Shown here piece by piece: positions 1-13,717 of a stretch of 64,000 nt of DNA; the stretch's first letter is position 1, and each line of letters begins with the position of its first letter. This DNA is from Cardinalis cardinalis (lineage: Eukaryota > Chordata > Aves > Passeriformes > Cardinalidae): assembly GCA_014549065.1 (NCBI GenBank), contig JACDOX010000033.1, positions 5,038,764 to 5,102,763 of the forward strand. Reading direction: 5' to 3'. Under the pieces are notes generated by a model. It made no database searches, had not been told where the DNA came from, and saw nothing but the letters and a program-made list of their open reading frames with translations. Both the position numbers and the translations under genes were made by a program.

Positions 1-3000
1 TGACTGACCAAGGTACAGTTGTAAGAAAACAGTCAGGCTTCTAGTGANCATTAAATATGTGAAATGGACAAACCAAAATTGACCAAAGTTAATTGTTTTC
101 CTTGGAGCCCTTTTAGGACCATTAGCCTTCATGCCCTTGCAGGACGAGATAACATTAGTATTTTTGCACACAAGAGAAAGCATGGGATGCCAACATTTCT
201 GCAAAGGGAGCACAGCCACCTAACGAATGATTTCTGAGCTCAGATGGCCCTGGCAGATCTTACCAACTCTTTCAGTAGCTGTAGGTAGGAACTTGCACGC
301 TATCCATATGCTTTAAAAATGTCACAACTAATTTCTGCTAATGCCAGCCGTTGTTGGTTCCTCTGTGCTAAAGAGTGTCAGCAATTCAAAGCAGCTAGTG
401 CCAAATGGGAAGAATCCATTCCAGCATGTAAACCACCAAGCAAGATTTGAAGATGATCCCTGTGCCACAAGCTCCTATGTTGGACCTGACTAGGTCCTAC
501 CTGACAAGAGCACTTTGGCTGTTCACAAGATGGCTGGTATCATTATAGTTGTGCTGGGGCTTATTAAATACAAAAGTGCTCACTGCTGTCAAATCCATGA
601 ATACACATACCTTAGTACCAGACTTGAGTGCAATATTTGCAAATTGAAATAATGTACTAAAATACTGACCAATCTACCATGAAAGACTTTTCCATTACAA
701 ATTTCAAAGCAGAAGAATTATGATATTGCTTCTACTGAACACTAACATCTTAAATATGCCTCATAGTACGCCTGTCCCTAACAAATACACTTCTCAGTAC
801 ATCTGTCCTTGATTAATGAAGAAAATNAATTAAATGAATGTATTATTATTTACCTATGCATCTTTGAAANGGTGACTACAGATACTGGAAAGCACAACTG
901 GTATTTTATAATGCCAAGGTACACATTACCAATGAGAGGGTACTGTCTTTGGGTACACAGCCATTTCTCTCAGCAAAGGTACACATTTCTACAGACANAG
1001 AAGCTGTAGAGCTAAAAATCAGAATTTATTGCTTACATATCTGGCTCTAAAAGACAGAATTTTTGGCTTAAGTGAACCTTTTCCCCCTTCCTCTTTGCAA
1101 AAAAAGCCAGTACAACCCAAGGCCCTGGCTGCCTTCAGAATTTAAATTATTATGAACTTTGTTTTGTTTTTTTTTTCTCCCTCTGTTGGCTATGGATGTG
1201 ACAGCCTCATACTGCTAAATCTCTCCTGCTAGAGAACTCTGTAAGTCAGGCTATGCCTAAATCTTTTCAAAGTTAGTGTGCTTCAGGCTCACAAGAGAAA
1301 GTAAGCTGTTCACATTATGAACTACTATGGTGTCTAAAATGAGGATATTTGTGTATCTAGGGAAAGTTTAATTCCCAGATTAGGCATCTAGTTTCCTGTA
1401 GAACCTATAATAAAAACCAGATTATCACTAGTTTATTGTATTTCTTGAGCTAAAAGACATCCAATCTAGGCAGCAGCCAATGCTGATGGAAAATATTTTG
1501 TTTACACCAGCTCCTCATTTGGAATTGCACAGAAGGATGGATCCCCCAATGAAGTTTTAAAATTCTGTCCTACAATCAGAATCTTCAAACAATTCCGTTA
1601 CTATTAAAGGTAAGAATTTTCTTTCAAAATATATCTGGAGGCAACAGAAGGAGCAGAAGCAGAGTAGGGACTGGAAGCCAGGTTTCTTCTACCCCAAATG
1701 AATGTGTGACTACTACAGCCATCTTTAAATGCAAACAAATTTAAAGATTTTCTGCAAACTGTTGGAACTCAAATCGGAAGAACCAAGGGAGCACCACTAC
1801 AAGGTCCCTTCTGCTCTTCCTAAATCTTTGTGATTGCAAGCTCAGTTTTAAGAAGTTTAAGATGTTCAATACTAGCTTAAGTGATTTGCTTTCTGTCAGG
1901 TGCCTAGTAAGGCAGACAGCTGTAAGGTAAAAACTGGCAGTTTAGAAACTTTCAAACAGAGCAAGATTTTCAACATCATCTTCTGCAACTCAGGCAGATG
2001 TTCTGTGTTGAAGACGTTTGGTTATTGACACAGATGTAACAAAAACAGTCCCCACTTGCACTTTTCAGTCATGTTTCATAAGGCTGGATGTGGTTTACGT
2101 TACCCAGCTCCCCAGCTGAAACAAGTAAGAAATGTTTGCGTTCTCATGGGATTCAGGCATAAAACCAGTGCTGAACATTCTCTTGTGATCAAGATGTTTG
2201 TGGATGTGTGCACACTGTGCAACATAAACTGAGGTAAGTCAGTTTAGGTGCCTAAACAGAAAGATATTTCTCCAAAAACAAACCTAGTTTCTGCATGTTA
2301 GGTATGAATGCTTGAATCTCTGATGCAAAACTAGGACCTGCTTCTTTCCTTTAAGATGGGCTGCAGCTAGCTTTGGGAATTCAGCTTGGTATTCTCACTA
2401 CGTAGAACACTGTCAAAGTTACTATGCAGTCTAAGAGGCAAAGGACTTAANGAGATCTTCCATCTTGGAACTGGCTTTAAGATTGCTTGTCACAGGCTTG
2501 AAGTTTTTGAGAAAGTATCAGGAAACATTCTCCAATAGCAACTAATAAAAGATAAATCAAATCTTGCATCTACTATTTTCTTGCACCTGAGCGGTCTAAA
2601 TGAATAATAAAAACTGAACAAGGCATGATTCATAATAAATCAAAATATAAAAATGAATTTTAAAATCAGATGTTAAAGGTGTTGTCAGCGGAATTTTCAT
2701 TAGCTGCCTTTTGTACACTCTCGTATTTTCAAGTGTGACTTAGAGTTTTAGGAAAATGTCAATATTTATGATTTGAAAGGAATGGAAGAGATTTCTTGCC
2801 CTCTGTTCACATGAACCTTTACTTATCTCTATGAAACTCAGACCCAAATTACTTGCTTTCTTCAGGAAGACTCATGCCTCAAAAAATCCTGCTTACTTCT
2901 TCATGAAAAATCATAAGGAAAAACCATTCTGGTTTTGGTACTGCTGCAGGAATTTCCTCCATCTTAACATCCTTCCCTCACACACACTCTTGGAAAATCT

Positions 3001-3317
3001 AGCCTAGGAAATGCATGAAGGAAGCAATGGAGCTACAGATCCATTCAATGCCTTGTGCAAAACCATCCACTGAACACCAGCTGTCAAGAGCACTCTTTAC
3101 ATTCTAATGGAACATGCATCGGATAATATTATTCCTATGATACATTGTGCAAAAACTGACCATCTGGACAGGCAGAAATCTCTTCAAGATCCACCTTCTG
3201 AATTCCAGCTTCCCATTATATGATCAGAATGCATTTTCTTCTTAGTCTTTGCAGAGTATTTGATTCCCAACATTATCTTCACATGAAGAGGAAATTAAAG
3301 ACTTAATTAGAATCAGG

Positions 3318-3560
3318 AAGTCCAAGGTTAAAAGGGCCCTCAGAAGATCATATGACCCAGTTTTTTTGTGGAAAAAGGAAGCCTATATGAGATTATTCAG
3401 CGCCCTGTTCAGTAACGTCTTGCAAACCTCCAGCGATGGAGACTCTACCGTGTCCCTGAGGAAGGTTGTTCCAGTGAATGATTGTTCTTAGTGAAAAAAA
3501 ATTCCATCTTATCTTGAAATAAATGTCCTTAAGCACATAAGTTTATGTTCTCCTTCCAAA
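3318..3560 (-). mobile_element. Old CR1 LINE 3' fragment
   Basis: A diverged reverse-oriented CR1 3' region. The recognisable pieces are aaaagggccctcagaagatc, cctccagcgatggagactct, accgtgtccctgaggaagg, ttgttccagtgaatga and gtgaaaaaaaattccatctt. The 5' (right) limit is uncertain and similarity may run to about 3720. Confidence 0.8.
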
Positions 3561-6500
3561 TCATTACACAATGAGTAAACCCAGCTTTGAAATCAATCTA
3601 GACCTTTTCCATACACCAGATCTATGAGGCCATTCCTCACAGAGACTTGTCTATTTTATTCTTAAAATTGCCAGTGATAGCTCTTGTCTAATCTCTTTAC
3701 AGACTACTGCCCCCATATTTTGAACAATTTTTAATAATACTGAAACCAAGTATTTTGGGCTTAAAGTAAATCCACATCATAATGGTTTAACCTAGCAATG
3801 GCTGTCAACAAAACTTCAGTTGCCCAAACNCCAGTTTTAGGCCCAAGGAAACTAATCAGGAAATGTTCCCTCTTAGTCTTATAGCTTTATCTTTTCCAGA
3901 AAAAGTGTCAGTTTCTCCAGAATGGTCAATTTCCTATTCCTAGGGCTTGCAGTATACAAAGGCTCTAGTTCAAAAAAAGCATCAAATTCACTGTTTATTT
4001 AATAAGAAAAAAAATTTCTCATATTCCCAGATGGTGTCCATCTTTTCTATGACATAGCAAATGTCTTTCAGTTCTTCGATGGTATGTTAAAATTTATATC
4101 TTCCCTTCCTCCACAAGAAGACAGGGAAAGAGAACATGATTGTGCCAACACTAAAAACTCATGCCCCACAAGCAACCCAGCTCTAACACTACACAGCATC
4201 TTAAGTGTGCCAACAGGCGCAAACAGAATGTGGAATTAAACAGATTTAATAATTGATATAAACCATGTTTACTATTGCTGTCCATTGTGCTACACTTATG
4301 TTCAGTCTCTACAGGAAAGTACAGGAAACCCTGAAACTTCCAGAAGTCCCTTGACATTACATGAACTTGAGCTTTCTGGTGCCATGGCCGATTGAACCTG
4401 TTGCAACCAGGTTCCAGTGGTCCTTCCTCCCTTGTCCACCCCAGCTATGTGTTTCTTTTCCCTGTGTTGCCCCCAGCCTGTGAGATCACACATTGAGTAA
4501 TCCAGAAATCTAAAGCAAAAGACAATTAAGTTAGCCAAAAACCAAAAAAGCAGTTTGTAGCCAAATTAGCCCCCAGAACTGTCTCACCACATGATCACTG
4601 GTGCAAGGAAGAAGGCAGGGACAATACAGGGTGAGGAGAGCAAAGAGGAAGCTGGGATTGTGCAGCTGCCCAAATATAACCTGATTAAATTTGTCATGGA
4701 ATGGTATCTGTTAGTATTTGTAATCTAAAGGGCACAACTTAATGCATAAAAAATTTCCAGAGCTTTACTATCTACTCATTTATTTGTCACCCTACAACAA
4801 TGTACCTTTTAAGTTTCTTTGTTTTGGTTGTATCTGATTAGGAAAGACTGTAATCCTGGGCAAATGTGCATGAACTGCTCAGTGAATAACAGCTGCACAT
4901 GTGATCTAGTGATTGGATCCTGCCCCATGACAATGACTTCCTATTATTCTCTGGTTTCCTTGCTAATACACAAAAATGATTACTAAAAGGACTTAGAAGA
5001 TATTTTTTCCTAAAATCACACTGTGACATGGACAGACTCCTCTTTTCTTATCTGCCTCAGCCACCACTGACAAAAGACAAAATATTCCTTGCAAATATAT
5101 GAAAAATGCTTCATGGAAAAGGAGTACTGGGGAAAAAACAGAAAATAAAGGAAGCAATGCAAATTGAAGTAGGAAAATCCATTGGTATGTCTTAAAAAGC
5201 ATGAACACTATCAGCTAAAAGAAGATAGCAATTATTAAGGGATTTAGATTCTGTACACGTGAGAAATAATACAACAACCTGCTAATTGGAGACAGTGCTA
5301 TTCAAATGTTACTGATGAACAAAGACTGGTACATAATTAAGTGAAAGGAGGGGGAGGGTTACAAGAAACACTTCAGTCTAGAAGACTGAGCCCCAGCTGA
5401 GAAAAGGCTAAAACAATAACCATGAAAACAAGCATTAATAAGCTACTGTCACAGTACAAAGAGGATAAAGAAGAACATGTTTGTTTACACAATGAGATAA
5501 ATTTTGTCTAAAGACAGACCCACCTTTCACAAGAGAGTCATAGAGAGATATGCACAGTATGGATATACATATATCCTATAAAATATCATCACAGTTTATA
5601 GTCTGTTCAGTAATAATTTTGACAACATGAGCTGGAAAAACTTACATGTGATTATTTTTCTTTAATTACTAATATACTTTTGAAAATTTTAATTGNGACT
5701 ATAGAAAACAAAGGCTCTTATCTGGCTTCTGGTGCCTGTGTTGCCATTAATAATCATTGGCTGTCCCCAAAAGATAGAAACAGCAAGAAACCTCACCTAA
5801 CAGGGATGTTGTAAAAGAAATTCATTAATACTGTATTTGCAGAACACTCAGATACCACAGTGAGAAACAGCACAGAAAGGCCTATGAGGAAATTAATCAT
5901 TCTGCATTCAGCGCAGGATCTGGCAGATGTGCAATGAAGAAAGCCTAGAGACATACATTAAATATGAAGATAAAAAAAGATTCTAGCCATTACCAGCAGA
6001 AATAATATCCCCTGAATGAATATCAACTGCCTTAGGCATTTAATGTTTGATGCATTCTCATTCAATCTAAAGGAAAACCTGTGACTAATATGCTAATATA
6101 ACAACAAGTACCAGCCAGGTATTCTGTGCAAAATATAGAATCTGATAACATAATTAAAGTCTATCATAAATGTATGCTATGGGATTAGTATTTCCCCATT
6201 TTTGCATACTTAGTTTTGCAACTAAATAACACTCCCACAGTCCAGCAATTATTGGCAAATGTACATTATCTCAGCAGTCAGAGAATCCTGTCACCACAGC
6301 TGATACAGTGTGGGATGTGTTAGCACAATAAATCAATTNATGTTTCATGCTGCAGCCACTGGACTCCTGTAATCAAGCTCCCCTGCTTTACAGCTACCTC
6401 AAGTAAGTCAGGATAGCACAGAAGGGCTAAAAAAAAGTTACTGGAGTGATGACAAACCTGCAGGTTCCCAGCCAGCTCAGATGTCTGCACTAGCATCGTG

Positions 6501-8302
6501 ATTGTGAATTACTAATTTTATTTCACTCCACATCAGTTCAGTCCTGCTACCCCCTCCACATCAGTAATTTATCTTACCCCATCAGGCCACATCTGAAGTC
6601 AGATTCCAACCTTCTCATCTATTAATCACTAGGGACAGCTGCTGTAGAGGAAGCAGGTAGGATGCACCATTGTGGTGGAAAAGATCTATAAAAATAGCTT
6701 TCTACAGTTCTTCAGAAATGGGGGGAAGAGGCAAGGGGACTCAATGCATGCCTATCTAGAAAAAGGAAAGATATGCTGGAATAATCTGTCTGGCAGAAAT
6801 AGTTTTGACACCTGTGTTGAGATGCAGTAGTACAGGAGCCTACCATGGCTCCTTGTACAAAAAAGCCAAAACTGCATGAAAACATATGAGTGACCAAGTA
6901 CTGGTGTTCAAGCAATCCTCTGTGTTTAAAGCAATTCCACTTTGGTGGAAATTTTTTATCTACTTAAAGCAGAGAGGGCATGCTACCTGAAGATTCCCTC
7001 AAGGTTCCTGAGCACTATATTAACAGGTGCATCCATGGCCAACAGCCAAATTACCTCTCATCCTAGCCCTAGGAACCTGTCTGCACCACATGAGGGAACA
7101 GCCCAGGGGTTCTGTTCACTCAGCCTGCTGAAAGGAAAGGCAAGACTCTTCCACCCTCTTCATGCAATAGCAATTCTCTCTCATGCTCAGTAGAACAGCT
7201 TGGAAACAGTCTGACTTGTGCATACAGTCTGCCTTGGAAAGAAGAGCCAAACCTATGCCCACCTAGCAAGGTGAAGGCAGATTCAGAAAGGATGAAATTC
7301 CCTGTGTCCCACTGGCTGTGTATGTGCTTTCTGTCCATGCTACTGCCCATGGCTCAGGTGCCAAGCATGTTTGCTGCTTAGGATCAGAGTTGTTTATCAG
7401 GTGATGAACCCCAGAGCAGGGCTTGGTCTCTCTGCTGCCCAATTCAGACTGACANCACAAGTCGGGGCTTGGGTCTCCTCAGACAAATGTATTCTGGTTC
7501 TCCATCCTGAGATGCTTCACAACTTGGCTGAGCTACTGATTTTTTTACTGCTTTCTTCACCAAAAGAGGAATGCATCTGTTAAAAAGGTTGCATAGCATA
7601 TTTTAAAGACAAATCTGACCAGCTGCAGGAAAAAAAAAATTAGTTGTCTTTATGGATATAAGACCCAAGTGACAATGCACGGTTTCCTTTCAATGATCAG
7701 TTCTGAAAGATTTCTGAGGATGCAGGTGGCCAGCCCCTCACAAGCAAAAAGATTAATAATTTTAGTAGATAGGCTTTCCAGGATAGCATAGCAAATATTA
7801 ATGTTATCAGGGGTTTTTTTTAAGCCAGGCTCATACTTAGGTTCTATTTGACACAAACAGGACCATAAGCTGCTCATACAAGGTCTACTCATTTCAACAT
7901 AAAATTAAGACAACTAAATCTGACTGAATTTAAAACTAATTTATTTATTTTCAGGAATGCAAAACCAAAGAAAGATTTATCTAACTTCCATGGAGATAAA
8001 AACCAAACAACAAACCTAAATGAGTGAAACAATTGCAGCAGAGCTGGCAATCACCTTGCCATAACCAAGACATTCTAATAAAAAAACCAGTGCAGAAAGT
8101 AGCTGACCAAAACATGGAATGAAAAAAAAAATCATAGTGAGAAAACCTAGAAGTTATGATATTGATGTTTGAGAAAGGCCAATAGTAGACAATGATAGAT
8201 ACAATTCCAGGGTTCAAAGATGATGACAACAAAACTCACAAAAATTACCAGCAACTTTCTCCAATCCTTAGCTTAGAGCACAAACATATTGATCATTTCA
8301 TT

Positions 8303-8344
8303 TAAGATTTCCTGTAAGAAAAATTTACTGTAAGATTTCCTGTC
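8303..8344. repeat. 28-bp-offset direct repeat
   Basis: The block taagatttcctgt appears at 8303 and again 28 bases later at 8331. Confidence 0.8.
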
Positions 8345-9869
8345 TCAGAAATCTAAAAAAAGACATAAGGGAAACTAAAGCTAGTAAAATTGCAAAAGCC
8401 TGTGTTCTGGGGTTTTTTTTAAGCTCACAGGTTAGATTAATTCCCACATAAATAGAAGGAAGTGTTAAAACATTTCTCCTCCTTTTCTAGCTAAAAATTT
8501 CTCCTCATCTTTTTTTGAAAGAGGATAATTTTTGGTATTGGATATTTTTAATAAAATATCTGTTGCCAGTACATCAATATGAATGTACAGGCCTACCTCT
8601 GCTATTCTCTGGCTCATAGGAATTTGGGATATTAGAATCACAGAGAAAAGAAACAACTTCTCAAAAGATAATTTCACTGACACTGATATTAAAATACCTA
8701 TTTCCTTTTGAACACATCGGAAAAAGACATTCCACATATATCTTACAAAGTATTTGATATATTCTTACTGGTTATCAAAGGATCAATATCTCTTTTGGTT
8801 ATGTAGCAGAAATCACCAAATCCCTGGAATAGGTAGTGTCATGAAATGATGAGGATCTATAGTTATTAATTATTTAATTAAATTTAAGTTTATTAAATTT
8901 AAATAACGTCAATCTTGATTAAAAGCTGATTTCCCTCAGAGATAAGGGCTTCCAGTAATGATATTTTTTTACTTGTGCAGTAAGGAGATTACAAGGAATT
9001 TAAACAAATATAGATTGATTTTTGTGGAAAGAGGGTGCCCTTTGTTCTTCACCATGAACAGTCATGTTATGTTAGGATGCTACTACACATAACAACTCCT
9101 TTGCCTAATTAAATGCTTTAGAGTTTCCTTTGTGATCCATACAGGTATCATGTCAAAAATGATCCCCATTAAAACACATACATTCTTTTTGATCTTTGAA
9201 AAGTGTATCTTATCCTTAAAATCCTGATTTTATCAGATATAGATAACTAAGAGGAGAAATGTGTATGAGATTGCTAGAACTCCTACAAGAGNCTAATTAC
9301 TTTCAGCAATTCTTGAATTCTCTTTACTATTTTTCCACACAAGTTCATTAATGCAGTGCCAATGTGCAATCCCTCTGTGGACAGGGGTTTTTGAGCCTCA
9401 AAATTACAATTAGGAAAGCAGAGACCAAAGAAATATACACAGCACAAAGAACCTTGTCAGCTAGTTAAATCTGACCAATGGTCTATTTTCCAGTGCTTCA
9501 GGATCATCAGTACCCTACATGTGTTGTTTTATTAGTTTACTTTGCCATTGCTTGAAAGAGGAAAAGTATCTTGTCCCACAAGGTATTAGCCCAGACTCTC
9601 AGGTTACGTTTCCTGCTGTTAAAATGGCCACAGGGAATTTAAAGACCTCTCTAATGCACTGCCTTTTTATTCCCTTGGGAGCTGCACACATCAGCGACAG
9701 TAACAGTTTCAGACTTCTGACATCTGTGNACCAGAGAAAGTTGAAGGATTACAGGTCATAGTGCAATACCAGCAGNGTGCATTTTATGCACCATCCAAGT
9801 CTGCATTTTAAACAGCAGGAACATCACGCAGCAGCCAATGGCAGAACGACATAAAGACCTTGGTCTTAC

Positions 9870-9984
9870 CCTTTGTTTTCAAGTCGTTTAATACCTTGGA
9901 TTCCACGGGCAGTTTATCGCTCACGAGCTTTATCTCAATATTTCGGGACGCCAGTTCCAGCAGTTTTTCAAAAAGACGCTGACC
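9870..9984 (-). CDS. PLD5: PLD5 internal coding exon C: PLD-like domain continuation
   Basis: This 115-bp exon (38 codons plus one base) continues directly from exon B, whose last residues ACQ join GQRLFEKLLELASRN. That matches the human PLD5 order as I recall it. The encoded stretch has an alpha-helical GQRLFEKLLELA segment, a beta-strand-like IEIKLVSD segment, then a helix ending LNDLKTK. This is the usual helix-strand pattern before the first HKD-like region of the PLD3/4/5 family. The acceptor is ccttcccag (AG at 9985-9986) behind a pyrimidine tract. The donor is gtaagacc immediately below 9870, leaving one G for the next codon (phase 1). The next exon, expected to encode the segment leading to the first degenerate HKD motif, was not found between base 1 and 9869, so that intron is longer than 9.8 kb. 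Confidence 0.95.
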
Positions 9985-12900
9985 CTGGGAAGGACATTAA
10001 AGAAAAGCAGAAGCTTTTAGACACAGAATTATCAAACTGCATATCAACAAATTAAAGAAACACATTAAAACAAAAACATTGTAAAAAACATCTGAGTAAC
10101 TATTTTCCTAGATATCATTAAACCTACCCTAAAGCTTTTTTAAACTCAATTTCATTTTCTTAGAGAAATACTGTTCTGAAGGCCAATAAGGTTTCTTACT
10201 TTTCCCAGATTGTGCAATATTGACAAGGTGACAGGTGTCAGGCAGAAAACAAAGCGTCCAGAGGCTTTATGCTGCATAAGCACATTTTGACATTAACTTT
10301 CTTCTAAATAATTGCAGTCTGTTGACTTAGTATTAAAAGCTCAAGGAAAACAGTTTATTACATTTTTTTTTGTATTGATGATATTTTTTCAAGTGGTTCT
10401 AATCACAGTACAACACATTCCCAAGTAGCTGCATGCTCATCTTTAGATGAGTTATACCAAGAAGGAAAATAATTATCTGTAGGTATTTTATGTGCATTTA
10501 ATTTTTATGCNGCTGTAAACTTTTACTATTTAAACCCTATCTCTAACACAGAACAAGAAAAAGAAAGTCATACTGAGCTGTATACATGTCAAACCAGAAA
10601 TTTCATATGAAACATAAAATTTTTATTCACTATGTTTTTCCATATCCAAGAAACAAACAAGAAGCAAAACTTCTGATTGCAATGTAAATGTTTAAATTTT
10701 AGGTTGAATATTTTAAATTAAATAAAAAATTTTAGTAACATCCAACTAGACCATGTGTTGTTGTAGTGTTGTTACTATAATTACAACCAGAGCTCACTTC
10801 CTTGGTGCTATCTTAACCTAGTACTGCAGACACCATGTTCAATTAGCAGTCCAACACAGAAATACTTTGGGCTTATGCACCTGACAAAATGCCTGCCCTA
10901 CCTACACAGTTCACTTTAGATTCAATGCATTGCTTGCCCCAAGGTAAATCTAAAACAAAAAAGCAATAGCTATACATCAACTTTCAAACATACAGATAGA
11001 AGATAAAGCTCTTCACAGAAACATGTAACATAATTCTCTGTACAAACTAAGAATCTTAAAATGATCCTTCCATTCAACAAAAATGAGCAAACCAAGAGCA
11101 GTTCAGGTTGACATAATATGATGCAGCATGGACCAACAAAATTTCTAACAAAAGCCCTCCCAATACTCTAAAAACCCATTAGCAGCAAAGAGTGGAAAGC
11201 CTAGAAATCTGCCCTGTAATTTCCTAGAGAGATTGATACTTTGAGCCTTGCTGTGCTTTAAGCATTACAGTCACAGAAAGTAGCACTTTCCCTGTCTAAA
11301 GTACAGACCTATTTTCTAATGTTCACTTATTTTTAATATATGTGGCAAAATAAAAATACCCATCTCCCTAAAATACAGCTTTCTCATAAATATCAATCAA
11401 CCAGAGGCTGCAATGGAAACAGAACTACTGCTTTTACTTTTGTAATGTATGCCTTCTTGCTCACTCAAATCCATAGTACAGCTCCCTGCTCATCCCAGGG
11501 CTCACAAGAACTTTGCAGTGAACACNATGCTGCCATAGTGAAAGCATTAAAGAATAGCTAACAGAACAGAAAAGAAAAACATTCTTTGCATGAAGTTCCA
11601 AATNCTTCTTTTACTCAGATCAGCATTTCCCAAGGTTACTAGGTGGTTCCATATGTAAGAAATACCATCCATGATTTTAACTCACACACCCAAGAGTCCT
11701 GAGTTGCTCTGTAAGTTTAAGGAGTGGCTTTCCCTCACATACCTCATCAAGCTAAAAAAATCCTTAATTATTACACCAGAGACTGTGTTTGGTCTTTTTA
11801 AGAAGAAGCGCAGATGTTACAGAGAATTTGAGAATGAATGAGATAAGAGTGTGGAGGAGATGGACGCTCCATATAGAGTTATGCAGCTGCTCCAGCATGA
11901 TTCTGGGGGAGCAGAGGTGCACTGACTGGTGTTCCAGGGTGCCCTGCTCCCTCCAAGAGGGTTTCTCATGCAAGTGCTACTGTCTGGCACTGATAGACTC
12001 NAATCAAATCTGGGAACAGCCATGGCTGTCCTGCTGTCTGCTGAATTCCCAACCCTTGCTTTGCCCCATCCCCCAGCTACCCCGAAGCATCAGGCTCCTG
12101 GCATGNCAGAGCTCAGCCAGCCTTTGGATATGCTTCATATGGATTCAGCATGTTTGGTTTTCATTAGCCACATCTTTGCAAAAGTCAGCTGGGAAATTCA
12201 AGGATTAAAAGTTTGCATTACGCATATTAACTAATATAAATGAAAGTAGAAAAAGCTACTCAGGTTCTCTGTGTTGATTCCATTTACTAAGTAGACAGAT
12301 AAACACCATTTTTGTTTAGGTTATATGTAAAAACTCAGTTTGTCGAGAAGAACAGCAGAAAACTCTGGCATACAGAAATAAACATGGAAAATGCATTCAT
12401 AAATTTGATGGAAAATTATCATTATCAAAACAAATTAATGGGTTAACTGTTTTGACAAAGAAATGCTTAGAAAGTTAATATCTAAAACTGATAAAATGAA
12501 TTGCTTCAGGGGATGGATCCTAATTTTACATAGGGAACTACCAGAGTTATTTTTGGATATTATTGTCACTTCTACCTGCAGGAGATTATATTCACGCATC
12601 ATTTATAAAAGCTTTGATAAACAAGCCTGGACTTTCTGTATTAATTGCAGTNTGGACAAAAAAGAATCTGGCAGCACCTCCTGAGTTTTCCCTGATGNAA
12701 CCAACACAGCTGTCTCCTACAGGCCGTGCTGCCTGCTGAACAGCCGATCCTATGGATTCAGAGATTGCTTGGAGTGCAGCCCTGCATTCCAATGAAACCA
12801 TCNCCTCTGAAAATGCATCTGTTTTCCCATCAGGGACACCACAAGCTATTCAATTATGGCATTTTTTTTCCAATAATGTTTATGAATGGTAAAACCTCAG

Positions 12901-13625
12901 ATTGATTCAACATTTAAAACATCTCTAAGTAGTGATGGTTAAAACTAGGAGTGCACTCAGCGCAAATATTTGTGTTTAAACAGGTACATAAAAACCACCA
13001 CCTGTGACAAAATTGGAAAGAATTCCCTTTGTCTCACCTGTCACTGCATCATCCCTCAGCAGGCATTCATACCCCCAAGGCTTAAGCTTGATAAACCAAA
13101 CTANGAAAAATTCACAACTTGCTTTTAAAAGCAAGTACATACTCCACTAAATAGGGTTACTAGAAATTCTTCCCACACTGCTGAAGAACCTAGACTTCTT
13201 CTCCATTAATATTAATTTGAAACTCAGTTTCTACACTTTCTGACATGTTTACTTGCAATTTTACTGGTTTGTTCTACGAAAAGGAAAAAAGATGGGACAG
13301 AAGGTCTGAAATGTTTTGTTACTGCTGTCAGAACATTTGAAATGCTTTTGCTGAATACAAACCCTTATGCTGTCATTCAGACCACATTCCCTTTGTGAGA
13401 CAATACCAGGCTGCTGCACCACTACGTGACATTGATCAGAAGCATTGCTATATACCCAGTTTGTGAGGACTGAGAAATAGGAGCACCCAAGTGCTATGAA
13501 TCTGTGGCTACCTTATAGCAAAATTTGCATTTTAACAAACAATACCACCAGAAATCTNCTTATCCTGATAAAATATTCTCTTNCANTTTTTGCTGGGCTG
13601 TTTGAAAAACATCAAAAGTGACAAA

Positions 13626-13717
13626 ATAGAATGTAGTAAGTATTTATCACATGAAAATGTGATAAATTTATATAATTTTCATTTATAGAATGTAGTAAAT
13701 ATTTATCACATGAAAAA
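13626..13717. repeat. Short tandem duplication with internal hairpin
   Basis: The segment atagaatgtagtaa(g/a)tat followed by ttatcacatgaaaa occurs at 13626 and again at 13685, an offset of 59 bases with one substitution over 32. In the first copy, atttatcacat (13642-13652) pairs perfectly with atgtgataaat (13657-13667) across a gaaa loop. Confidence 0.9.

Larger units (their letters stand above)
1..9869 (-). other. PLD5: PLD5 intron (3' part truncated by window edge)
   Basis: This is intronic sequence downstream of exon C on the minus strand. It begins with a strong donor (gtaagacc) at the right edge. I saw no further PLD5 exon. The stretch is AT-rich and largely unique to my eye. It holds one CR1 fragment near 3.3 kb, a short tandem duplication at 8303-8344 and small A- or T-runs. 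The short open frames here show no family resemblance and no splice or codon signature. Confidence 0.85.

Noticed and set aside
1640..1840. Possible CR1 3' end (ctacaaggtcccttctgctc then tttgtgattgc)
   Set aside because: Only the last 40 bases resemble CR1, and the upstream diagnostic blocks are missing.
8465..8737. 90-codon minus-strand frame, considered as the next PLD5 exon
   Set aside because: The expected PLD5 continuation is not present and no in-phase splice borders flank it.
11789..12208. 139-codon plus-strand frame
   Set aside because: Frames on both strands are open here, the sequence includes unresolved bases, and there is no family resemblance.
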